A stretch of DNA of 11,924 nucleotides from PNAI01 sp964575715 (GTDB taxonomy: Bacteria; Pseudomonadota; Alphaproteobacteria; Rhizobiales; Xanthobacteraceae): contig CAZNSG010000286.1 of assembly GCA_964575715.1 (NCBI GenBank), positions 1-11,924 on the forward strand, in the 5' to 3' direction. A program made the translations under genes and the position numbers. Of the stretch, positions 1 through 6,909 are shown one piece after another. The notes below the pieces were generated by a model, which searched no databases, was not told the DNA's origin, and saw nothing but the letters and a program-made list of their open reading frames with translations. Position 1 is the stretch's first letter. The number at the start of each line of letters is the position of its first letter.

Positions 1-331
1 CGCATCGGTCGTGCTCGACCAGGTGCTGCCGTCGTCGGTGGAAATCTCATAGGCCACGGTGAAGCCGTTGGCGTCGGAGGCCCCGCTCAGGCTCAGATCA
101 AACGTGCCGTCGGTGGTGATGTCGGGCGTGTCGTTGCTGCCCGTGTCGGTCAGGTCCGTGAAGGAGAGCGTGCCGGCCAGCGGATCGGTGTTGTCAATCT
201 CGATCGCGAACGTGCTCGACAGTGCGCTGGTGTTGGCCGCCGCGTCGGTCGCGGTCGCGGTGAAGTCGTAGCTGCCGTCGGTCAGCGCCGCCGAGGTGAA
301 GGTGAAGGTGCCAAGCGTCGCCGTCTCGGAA
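1..331 (-). pseudogene. Out-of-frame continuation of the RTX protein: Ig-like repeats, running off the left edge
   Basis: This minus frame, shifted by one base from the gene upstream, has no stop to position 1. It encodes a typical bacterial Ig-like repeat: TFTFTSAALTDGSYDFTATA, DAAANTSALSSTFAIEI, then a second unit beginning DNTDPLAGTLSFTDL and ending near DDGSTWSSTTDA. It completes the repeat that begins in the RTX frame (STVEVFRDG), so the two belong to one gene. The switch is at about 318-331. There 'cgagacggc' reads FRDG in the upstream frame, while 'gagacggcgacg' reads ETAT in this one. The C-terminus, where a type I secretion signal would be, is outside the window. The frameshift may be genuine or an assembly collapse of repeats. 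Confidence 0.75.
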
Positions 332-1636
332 CACCTCAACGGTCGAGCCGGCCTCCGCCGTAATCGTTAGCGTCGGCGTGGTGTCGTCGGTCAGATGATC
401 GGCGCCCGAGCCGGAATTGTCGCTAAAGGTGGTGATCACCGGCGCATCCGGCGCCGTCGTATCCCCCGTCGCCGCCACCCCGAGAAAATCATTCGCGTCC
501 AGCACGCCATCGGCATACACGATGATCGCCATGTCCGGCGTGATCGTGTTGTTGTTGCAGCCGCCGTCGGAATGGCCTTCGCCGTCCTCGTCGTCGTCAT
601 CCGAGCCGCCGTCGTGGCCGCCGTAGGCGGAATAGTCGGAGTCATTGCCGCGCCGATGGTCGTCGTCGTGATCGTCGTCATCGTCGTCATCGCCGCCGAG
701 ATTGATGAAGACGGTGTAGTAGCCGCCGGCCGCGTTATATTCGTACCAGACGCCGTGCGCGGTTGGCGTGGTGCCGTTCAAACCCCAAACAAGGTCGTCG
801 TCAGTGCCCGCGCCGGTCAGCGCACGCAGGTCGATCTTGTCTTTGGTGTGCTCGAAATCCCTGATGACGTCCCAGCCGCCCTGATGGCCGTCGTCATCGT
901 CGTCGTCATAGGGCGAGTCGGAGACATGGTTGTAAACAAAGAGGTCCTTCACACCGTCGGAGCTGTTGCCGCCGTACAGAGTATCGCCGCCCTGGCCGCC
1001 AACCAGGATGTCCTCGCCGGTGCCGCCCTTGAGCGTGTCGGCGCCCTTGCCGCCATAGAGGGTGTCGTCGCCGGCGTCGCCCTCGAGCGTGTCCCTGCCG
1101 GTGCCGCCGTCGAGTGTGTCGTTGCCTTCGCCGCCGTAGAGCCTGTCCTTGCCCGCGCCGCCGTACAGCGTGTCGTTGCCGGCCTCGCCGTAAAGTATGT
1201 CCTTGCCCTCGTTGCCGAACAGCTTGTCGTTACCGCCGCCGCCAAAGGCGGTGTCATTGCCCGCGCCGCCCTTTAAAATGTCGTCGCCGGCGTCGAGGCC
1301 GGTAAAATCATACGTGGCGCTAACGAGGCCGGTAATAGTATTATGGGTTATAACTTGCCGGTCGCCGTACAGAATGTCGTCGCCGGCGTCGCCGTGCAGG
1401 CGGTCGTTGCCTCTGCCGCCGTAAATCTGGTCGTTGCCCGCGCCGCCGGAGACGAAGTCATTCAAGCCAAAGCCTGTCGCAGCCGTACCGATCCCATCGT
1501 CCGTGCCGCTGCTGCCGATGACGAGAACGTATTTGACGCCGTTCCACTTCCACACACCAGTCTTGTCGATGATGTCGGCCTTATTGGTGCCGCTGGTGTC
1601 GTCGTCGTAGGTGACGCCTTCGATCGTAATGGTCAT
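194..1636 (-). CDS. RTX calcium-binding repeat protein with serralysin-C-like segment and Ig-like repeat (frameshifted C-terminus)
   Basis: As it stands, this frame encodes 480 aa starting MTITIEG. I chose the ATG at 1636 because GAGGGA sits 6 nt upstream; a start 42 nt further up has no such site. There is no signal peptide, as expected for a type I-secreted RTX protein. Residues ~64-225 hold RTX nonapeptides of GGxGxDxLx type, interrupted at ~92-116. Residues ~230-272 resemble the M10 serralysin C-terminal region (LFVYNHVSDSP, then DVIRDFEHTKDKIDL). Asp-rich tracts lie at 244-249, 316-327 and 346-351. A bacterial Ig-like repeat starts at ~392 (TTAPDAPVITTFSDNSGSG). From ~residue 440 the translation turns to Arg/His-rich nonsense and stops at 194; the true continuation is in another frame. 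RTX motifs bind Ca2+ outside the cell. An adhesin or surface protein is more likely than a protease, because no HExxH is present in the visible part. The type I transporter is not in the window. Confidence 0.85.
   Translation of the reverse strand: MTITIEGVTYDDDTSGTNKADIIDKTGVWKWNGVKYVLVIGSSGTDDGIGTAATGFGLNDFVSGGAGNDQIYGGRGNDRLHGDAGDDILYGDRQVITHNTITGLVSATYDFTGLDAGDDILKGGAGNDTAFGGGGNDKLFGNEGKDILYGEAGNDTLYGGAGKDRLYGGEGNDTLDGGTGRDTLEGDAGDDTLYGGKGADTLKGGTGEDILVGGQGGDTLYGGNSSDGVKDLFVYNHVSDSPYDDDDDDGHQGGWDVIRDFEHTKDKIDLRALTGAGTDDDLVWGLNGTTPTAHGVWYEYNAAGGYYTVFINLGGDDDDDDDHDDDHRRGNDSDYSAYGGHDGGSDDDDEDGEGHSDGGCNNNTITPDMAIIVYADGVLDANDFLGVAATGDTTAPDAPVITTFSDNSGSGADHLTDDTTPTLTITAEAGSTVEVFRDGDAWHLHLHLGGADRRQLRLHRDRDRRGGQHQRTVEHVRDRD
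656..691 (-). repeat. GAC/GAT trinucleotide tract encoding an Asp/His-rich run
   Basis: This GTC/GAC microsatellite encodes DDDDDDDHDDDH within the RTX protein. Related tracts lie at 890-907 (six Asp) and near 584-604 (DDDDEDG). All are in frame, so changes in copy number would alter the length of an acidic loop without shifting the frame. They sit inside the serralysin-C-like region. Extra metal binding is possible but is inference. Confidence 0.7.
962..1447 (-). repeat. Coding repeat: tandem RTX nonapeptides
   Basis: About 16 to 18 glycine/aspartate-rich nonapeptides fit GGxGxDxLx, for example GGAGNDTLY, GGEGNDTLD and GGKGADTLK. They are encoded by related 27-nt units, with a 25-residue non-repeat insertion (DRQVITHNT... 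to ...DFTGLD). Such arrays fold as Ca2+-binding parallel beta-rolls. The internal similarity also makes the region prone to slippage and to assembly error. Confidence 0.85.
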
Positions 1637-2431
1637 AATCGTTCCCTCGTTCATTCCACTCGCCGCGCGCGGCGGCACAAGCCCGTCAACAACTCTTTAA
1701 GTATCGCCGCACACGTGTAGTGTAGACGGCTCGCCGCACAAGCCGTTTTTCAGCGTATTATTTGCTCATGTCGATCTATTGGCCGATCTTGCTGTGCGAT
1801 ATCTCACGCGCAAGCGCCAAACGTCAATAAAACGTAAATTCGAATTCAATACATTATTAACGTATTCAAAGAGTTGCGATGAACGAGAGATTAAAAACAG
1901 ATTAATTAAGTTTGAGGACGCGGGTATGCTTAAGAAAAGTTTTTCACAGCCGGATTTGACAGAAGATTACTAACGGCTGTGGAGAACTTCGATTCGTTCA
2001 ATTGTGTCAGGCTTAATATGTCGCGCTGCGCCGGGAATCACCGCCGCAGCGCGGCGCATGGGGTGAATCGCGTGAATATACCGTTCGATAGAGGAGAGCG
2101 GCGGCGCGGGGTTGCGCCGCGGTGGAATCGAATCGCGATTAACAAAACTCGCTTAACAATGCGCGCGGCGAGCCGCGTTAGCTATTTCCACATTTTCCGT
2201 GCGCGCGACAATTCGCCATCGCCTCAGCAGTCGCGGGAGAGAAGAAAGAAATTGTGACGATCGGCGATACGGTTTCCGGGTGATGTGCTCAGGACGAGCA
2301 TGGGCTATTTTTCCATCTGCCTGAAACGGGGAGGGTGGCGGGCACGCAGGCAAGTTTACGCTGCCTGCGCAAGCTTGGCTTAAGTGCGAGCCGGGCGCCT
2401 GCGCTCGCCAGGGGCCGCGATCGGAGAAGAT
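1637..2431. other. Intergenic region: RTX gene leader, AT-rich island, GC-rich hairpins; no convincing gene
   Basis: This stretch lies downstream of the SWIM gene and upstream of the RTX gene. About 1750-1975 is clearly AT-richer than its surroundings. It holds a plus frame open from 1701 to 1973 without an ATG near its beginning; the open part from a TTG at 1779 codes for 64 aa with no recognisable domain. Inside that frame, an ATG at 1926 with GAGGA 7 nt upstream would give a 15-residue peptide, MLKKSFSQPDLTEDY. Perfect inverted repeats are GCGCTGCG/CGCAGCGC (2023-2030 and 2045-2052), GCGGCGC/GCGCCGC (2101-2120) and CGCAGGCA/TGCCTGCG (2345-2352 and 2362-2369). ACGGCT/AGCCGT (1726-1746) is followed on the plus strand by a T run. 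The 2345-2369 hairpin could end the SWIM transcript, but no U tract follows it. I see no tRNA or other known RNA. Confidence 0.5.
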
Positions 2432-3364
2432 CTACTGCGATGTGGAACGCAAAGACCGTCGCTGCGCACTTTTTTTCCGGGCGCGAACCATGGCCAGCCA
2501 TTTAGGTTCGGACTTGGTCGGCGTTGTGCGAGATGAGTTATTCTTCCTTGCCGCCGGGGTCTTCGTTTCGGCAGGCGACTTGTTTTCTTTCAAGGCCTTG
2601 AACCGCTGGGACGGCTTTGGGGCGGCGGGGGTTGGGATATTGGAATTGGCGGTTTCCGCCATCTCCAACCCGAAGAGGGCCGCGACATCGCTGTCGTCGA
2701 GCACCTGCGCTGAGACGGGTGCTGCCTTGGTCAGCGAAATATCCTGCCCGGCACTGGCGATCAATTCGTTTTCATCCACGCCGCGCAGCACAAAGAGCAG
2801 CTGAGGCTTTTCGTCGAGCCTGGCGCCGACGCCATAGAGCGCCGCCGCAACGTGCTTGCACATGTCCGCCCAGTCCGGACAACTGCAGGACAGCTTGATT
2901 TCCTCCGGCGACGGAAACAGGCCGTCGCCCTGCCGACAGACCCGGTCCATGACGGCCTTGGCCAAGCGGCCCTGCAGCAGCTCGATCAGCGAATCGATAG
3001 TTCCCGCGCAATCGCGGCAGATGGATTTCCAGCGCGTTTTCGCAACCGGTGCGATGGCGACCTTGACCTGGTAGAGATCGGAACCGCTCACCTTCGCCGT
3101 GATCCGGCCTTTTGCGATTTGCAGGTCGACGACGAAACCATTGCGGACGTAGCTCCGGCCGCGCGGCAAACGGTATGCGTAGTCGCTGTACCGTTCGAGG
3201 TTGGTGCACCACGATTCGCCCCAAAAACTCTTGGCGATCTTGCGGCCCTCGATCGTCACCGGTGCAACGGATTGTCCCTGCTTCCTGAGCTTGGCGAGCG
3301 TTTGTTGTGCCTGCTGCCGCTTCTCGCCCACCGACACATAGTCGCCCCATGCGTAGAAGCTCAT
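2432..3364 (-). CDS. SWIM zinc-finger family protein, partner of the SNF2 ATPase
   Basis: The protein has 310 aa. Residues 158-172 form a SWIM zinc finger with pattern CxCx6CxH (C160, C162, C169, H171; LSCSCPDWADMCKHV), a Zn-binding module for nucleic acid or protein contact. The N-terminal block (FWGESWCTNLERY, DYAYRLPRGRSYVRNGFV) is the region usually conserved in bacterial proteins of this group. Residues ~240-310 are low-complexity and rich in Lys, Arg, Pro and Ser, and are probably disordered and nucleic-acid binding. The start codon overlaps the stop of the upstream SNF2 gene (ATGA), so translation is probably coupled and the two products may form one complex. No catalytic motif is seen. 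The family assignment is firm; the function is unknown. Confidence 0.9.
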   Translation of the reverse strand: MSFYAWGDYVSVGEKRQQAQQTLAKLRKQGQSVAPVTIEGRKIAKSFWGESWCTNLERYSDYAYRLPRGRSYVRNGFVVDLQIAKGRITAKVSGSDLYQVKVAIAPVAKTRWKSICRDCAGTIDSLIELLQGRLAKAVMDRVCRQGDGLFPSPEEIKLSCSCPDWADMCKHVAAALYGVGARLDEKPQLLFVLRGVDENELIASAGQDISLTKAAPVSAQVLDDSDVAALFGLEMAETANSNIPTPAAPKPSQRFKALKENKSPAETKTPAARKNNSSRTTPTKSEPKWLAMVRARKKSAQRRSLRSTSQ

Positions 3365-6069
3365 CTCTCAGCCTCCTTCATCGCCGCGCCCAGGTCGAGC
3401 GCTACGAGCTTGAGCAACTCCGCATCCTTCATCTCGGTCAACAGCATGTCAGCACCGCCGCTCAGGAAATCCCCAGCTAGTTTCTGCTTCGACTCGATCA
3501 TCTGGTCGATCTTGTCCTCGACGGTGCCGCGGCAAATGAACTTGTGCACCAGTACATTCTTAGTCTGCCCGATTCGGAAGGCCCGGTCAGTGGCCTGGTT
3601 TTCCACAGCCGGGTTCCACCACCGGTCGAAATGGATGACATGGGAGGCGGCGGTGAGATTGAGCCCGGCGCCTCCGGCTTTGAGCGAGAGCACGAAGAAT
3701 GGAATGCTTTCGTCCTCTTGGAACTGGCGCACGAGATCCTTGCGCTGCTTGACCTCCGTCGCGCCATGCAGGACGAGGCCAGGTTGCCCGAACACGGAGC
3801 CCAGGAATGCCGCCAGCGGTTCCGTCGTCTCCTTGAACTGCGTGAAGACGAGCGCCTTCTCCTGCCGAGCCGCAACCACCTCCGCGATGTCGCGCAGGCG
3901 CGCGAACTTGCCGCTGTCCTCATCAACCCACGCATTGTCGCCGAGCCACTGCGAGGGATGGTTGCAGATCTGCTTTAATCGCATCAAGAAGGCCAGGACG
4001 ATGCCCCTGCGCTTCATTCCGTCGACGTCTTCGAGAAGGCGGGCTAGTTCTTCCACGGCCTGCTGGTAAAGCGCCGCCTGCTTGCGGCTCAATTGGCAGA
4101 AAGCTTTCACCTCGGTCTTGTCGGGCAAGTCGGCAATGATGCTCTTGTCGGTCTTCAGGCGCCGCAGAATATAGGGACGCACCAGCTCGCGCAGCGGACC
4201 GTACGGGTTATGCGGCCGGTCGGCGAGGCGTTTGACGAATGCTGAAAATTGCGTCGACGAGCCCAACAGCCCGGGGTTGATAAAGTCGAAGATCGACCAC
4301 AGGTCACTTAGCCGGTTTTCAATGGGCGTGCCGGTCAGGGCAATGCGCGTGTCGGCCTGTAATTGCTTGACCATTTTGGTCTGCTTGGCGGCTGGATTCT
4401 TGATGGCCTGCGCCTCGTCAAGCACCACCAGTTGCCAGGCTGTAGTGCCCAACCGGGGTGAGCGCGCAAGAAAACCATAGCTTGTGATGACCAAGTCAAC
4501 ATCTGCCAGATTGTCTGTGCCGTCCGTCGTTAGTTTCTCGGACGGTGCCGCCGAGGGATGAACCACGACCGCATTGAGGCTTGGCGCAAATCGGGCAATC
4601 TCCGCGACCCAGTTGGCGAGCAGCGAGGCCGGGGCTACGAGCAGACATGGCTTGCGCTTGTCTCCCGTCTTGTTCTTGAGCACCAGCAGCAGCGACAAGA
4701 CCTGGATGGTTTTGCCGAGCCCCATGTCGTCGGCAAGGCATGCCCCAAGTCTGAGCTGTGCGAGCAGATAAAGCCATTGTGCGCCAGCCCGCTGATAGGG
4801 CCGGAGCGTGCCCTGAAAGGAACTACCGGGGTCGACACGCGAGAGCCCATCGGGATGGCGTAAGGCCGCCAGCGTCTCCGCCAGCCAGGGACCTGCCACA
4901 GTCTGGCTCCAGTCGATGTCGGCTTGTCCGCCGGAGCCATTCTCGGCGATGCCGGCGCCTGCCAGCAGGCGCATCGCCTCGCCGAACGACAGACCATCGG
5001 TAACGGCGCGGCGCTCAATGGCCTCGAATTGCTCGAGTGTCCGGCTCAATCGTTCGTGATCGACCTCGACCCACTTGCCACGGATCAAGGCCAACCCGTC
5101 AGAGTGCGCCAGGAGCCGCTTGATTTCGGCCGCCGTGAGTTTTTCGCCGTCGAGCGTCACCTCCATCCGGAAGTCGAGTAGCGCATCCATCCCCAGCTGT
5201 GACGGTGCGTTGCCCCCGATGGTTGCCTTCACCTGCGGGCGGGCAGGGCGGTTCATGCGCCAGCTCGCTGGCATCCGCACGAGCACGCCTGCGCTTTCGA
5301 GTGCGGGAATGTCCTTCAAGAATTGCAGCGCCTGTCGTGGGCTCCAGCGCAGCGGGTGAAAAATCTCGCCCGCATCGACCATGGCTTTCAACCAAGAGCA
5401 ATGCTCGGCGGCGCGCTGGACGGGCATCAACAGCGACAGCAGGCGTTCGCGGTTCCGCGCGCCGGCGTATTCCTGCAAGGCCTTGCCGAGCGGCAGATGC
5501 TGAGCCTTGGCCTCGGCCGAAAGCCGAGTTGTGTAGGTCGCGAGAAACGCGAATGGGGCCTGATCATCCTTCCGGTTCTCCGCCAGGTTGAAATGAACCC
5601 GCCCAACCAAGTTCCAGGCCGGATGACGGCGCTTGAGAAACTCCCCTACGGAGAGCTTGGCTTGCGCCAGCTCGATATCGAAAGCCGCATCCATGCCGCG
5701 CCAAAGATCGGCGAGGACAACCGCCGATAGGTATTCCGCGCCGGTCATGGGCGGAACGGCTGCGGCCATGGTGTCCAACTCGCCCTGCGCGGGGATCGAA
5801 ACAGGCGGCTTGGTCCCGCCCTCGCCGATACCAGGAAGGGCGCACAATGCGGTCACATAACGCGCGCCAAGCTGGCGCCAATACGACAGCACCGGAGGCA
5901 GAGCCGTCCCGATCTCGTCGGCGCCCAGGCACAACAATCCATGCCCGGAGCCCCGTGCAAACGCCTGCTCCAGCCGGGCGCCATGCTCGGGCGCCAATGC
6001 CAGCGGCTCCGCCGTTTGCCGCAGCGTCAGCAACCCATGCGGAGTGAGAACAGGTGCCAGCATCATCAT
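3361..6069 (-). CDS. SNF2-family DEAD/DEAH-box ATPase/helicase (HepA-like)
   Basis: This 902-aa protein has all SNF2 motor motifs: Walker A DDMGLGKT (447-454), motif Ia VAPASLLANW (~478-487), Walker B DEAQ (551-554), motif III LTGTPIENRLSDLWS (578-592), then in the second RecA lobe LVFTQF (~740-745), LSLKAGGAGLNLT (795-807) and motif VI QATDRAFRIGQ (825-835). Residues ~285-375 resemble the bacterial SNF2-associated domain that precedes the motor (LLDFRMEVTLDGEKLTAAEI, then GKWVEVD). The N-terminal ~270 residues show no motif I recognise. SNF2 ATPases use ATP to translocate along duplex DNA and remodel bound proteins. Three ATGs lie in a row at the start; AGGA is 9 nt before the first. The stop overlaps the SWIM gene start. 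Bacterial members occur both in transcription recycling and in some defence loci; nothing here shows which applies. Confidence 0.95.
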   Translation of the reverse strand: MMMLAPVLTPHGLLTLRQTAEPLALAPEHGARLEQAFARGSGHGLLCLGADEIGTALPPVLSYWRQLGARYVTALCALPGIGEGGTKPPVSIPAQGELDTMAAAVPPMTGAEYLSAVVLADLWRGMDAAFDIELAQAKLSVGEFLKRRHPAWNLVGRVHFNLAENRKDDQAPFAFLATYTTRLSAEAKAQHLPLGKALQEYAGARNRERLLSLLMPVQRAAEHCSWLKAMVDAGEIFHPLRWSPRQALQFLKDIPALESAGVLVRMPASWRMNRPARPQVKATIGGNAPSQLGMDALLDFRMEVTLDGEKLTAAEIKRLLAHSDGLALIRGKWVEVDHERLSRTLEQFEAIERRAVTDGLSFGEAMRLLAGAGIAENGSGGQADIDWSQTVAGPWLAETLAALRHPDGLSRVDPGSSFQGTLRPYQRAGAQWLYLLAQLRLGACLADDMGLGKTIQVLSLLLVLKNKTGDKRKPCLLVAPASLLANWVAEIARFAPSLNAVVVHPSAAPSEKLTTDGTDNLADVDLVITSYGFLARSPRLGTTAWQLVVLDEAQAIKNPAAKQTKMVKQLQADTRIALTGTPIENRLSDLWSIFDFINPGLLGSSTQFSAFVKRLADRPHNPYGPLRELVRPYILRRLKTDKSIIADLPDKTEVKAFCQLSRKQAALYQQAVEELARLLEDVDGMKRRGIVLAFLMRLKQICNHPSQWLGDNAWVDEDSGKFARLRDIAEVVAARQEKALVFTQFKETTEPLAAFLGSVFGQPGLVLHGATEVKQRKDLVRQFQEDESIPFFVLSLKAGGAGLNLTAASHVIHFDRWWNPAVENQATDRAFRIGQTKNVLVHKFICRGTVEDKIDQMIESKQKLAGDFLSGGADMLLTEMKDAELLKLVALDLGAAMKEAER

Positions 6070-6092
6070 GACGGATGCGTCCTTACAATCTT

Positions 6093-6125
6093 ATACCAAC
6101 GGTCATTCCTTAAGGCCGTTGGTAT
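6093..6125. repeat. Perfect 10-bp inverted repeat with palindromic CCTTAAGG loop
   Basis: The arms ATACCAACGG and CCGTTGGTAT (6093-6102 and 6116-6125) flank a 13-nt centre that itself contains CCTTAAGG. The repeat lies 23 bp upstream of the SNF2 start and about 140 bp past the ureG stop. It could be an operator or leader hairpin of the SNF2 gene, a terminator of the urease transcript (though no U tract follows on the minus strand), or a dispersed palindrome. The sequence alone does not decide. Confidence 0.6.
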
Positions 6126-6150
6126 TAAACGCCAGAACCCGAGGGAGGAG

Positions 6151-6211
6151 CCCGGTGCGTTAGTAGCGCACGCCGGGATCTGTGATGGGAGCGAGGAGAA
6201 ATCCTCGTCCC
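6151..6211. repeat. Two adjacent hairpins between ureG and the SNF2 gene, probably a palindromic intergenic repeat
   Basis: The first hairpin pairs CCCGGTGCG with CGCACGCCGGG (6151-6177, with a small bulge). The second, at 6187-6211, has the core CGAGGA-GAAA-TCCTCG, extended by further GC pairs around one bulged A. Two strong stem-loops in tandem within a non-coding spacer fit a dispersed alphaproteobacterial palindromic element. They may also stop or stabilise the 3' end of the urease mRNA. Family membership is inferred, not verified. Confidence 0.5.
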
Positions 6212-6265
6212 GACCACGACAATGGAGCAGGCCGCTTGCTTGGAGTTTGGCAGAACAGCTGGAAA

Positions 6266-6885
6266 TTATGCTACCCCGAGCCCGCCCTTTTCTTCGATAA
6301 AGCGGATGATCTGGTCGACACCTTGGCCGCTGCGCAGATTGGTAAGATGGAATGGGCGAAGGCCGCGCATGCGCTTGGCATCGCATTCCATCACCGCAAG
6401 CGAGGCTCCCACATAGGGCGCAAGATCGATCTTGTTAATCACAAGAAGATCGGAACGGGTGATGCCGGGTCCGCCCTTGGATGGAATTTTGTCGCCGGCC
6501 GCAACGTCAATGACGTAGATCGTCAAATCGGCGAGTTCGGGCGAGAATGTCGCAGCCAGGTTGTCGCCGCCGGATTCAATGAGCACAAGATCAAGATCTG
6601 GAAACTTTTTTGCATGTTCGCCACCGCGGCGAGATTGATCGATGCATCCTCGCGAATGGCGGTGTGCGGGCAGCCGCCGGTCTCGACACCGGTAATGCGT
6701 TCAGGCGCGAGCGCGCCGGAGCGCACCAGAAATTCCGCATCCCACTTGGTGTAGATGTCGTTGGTGATGGCTGCGATCTCGTAGCGTTCGCGCATGCGCT
6801 TGCACAGCGCGTCCATCAGCGCGGTCTTGCCGGAGCCAACCGGACCACCGATGCCGACTCGCAGAGGGCCGTGGCGTTTTGTCAT
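6266..6885 (-). pseudogene. ureG: Urease accessory GTPase UreG, with a one-base frameshift in an A6 run
   Basis: UreG is the SIMIBI-class GTPase that, with UreD (UreH), UreF and UreE, delivers nickel to apo-urease. The N-terminal part has the P-loop GGPVGSGKT (13-21) and the metal-binding CPH motif (72-74, ETGGCPHTAIRED). After QK at ~residue 93 the frame runs into unrelated sequence. The rest of the protein continues in the next frame (VLIESGGDNLAATFSPELA, IYVIDVAAGDKIPSKGGPG, VINKIDL) to a stop at 6266. The shift lies in a T run on the plus strand, 6606-6611. One extra base there would restore KKFPDLDLVLIESG and give a normal-length product of about 206 aa. A homopolymer read error, a recent inactivating mutation and slippage-rescued expression are all possible. 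The gene lies 24 bp after ureF. Confidence 0.9.
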
Positions 6886-6909
6886 TCGATAAATCCCAAC
6901 CTGGTGACT

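Noticed and set aside
395..1276. Plus-strand 293-codon reading frame rich in Val/Ala
   Set aside because: It is exactly antisense to the RTX repeats. Its periodic Val-Ala pattern mirrors the GGxGxD repeats and has no domain of its own.
962..1447. Possible CRISPR array
   Set aside because: The ~27-nt periodicity is coding (RTX nonapeptides), with divergent units and no separate spacers.
1726..1750. Hairpin ACGGCT/AGCCGT followed by a T run, resembling a rho-independent terminator on the plus strand
   Set aside because: The stem is only 6 bp and no plus-strand gene lies upstream, so it is more likely part of the RTX leader or chance.
1979..2257. Plus-strand 92-codon reading frame in the intergenic region
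   Set aside because: It is Arg-rich, spans GC-rich hairpins, and has no recognisable domain and no clear ribosome site.
2852..4069. Plus-strand 405-codon reading frame
   Set aside because: It lies antisense across the end of the SNF2 gene and most of the SWIM gene, both of which have clear motifs. The product has no recognisable family.
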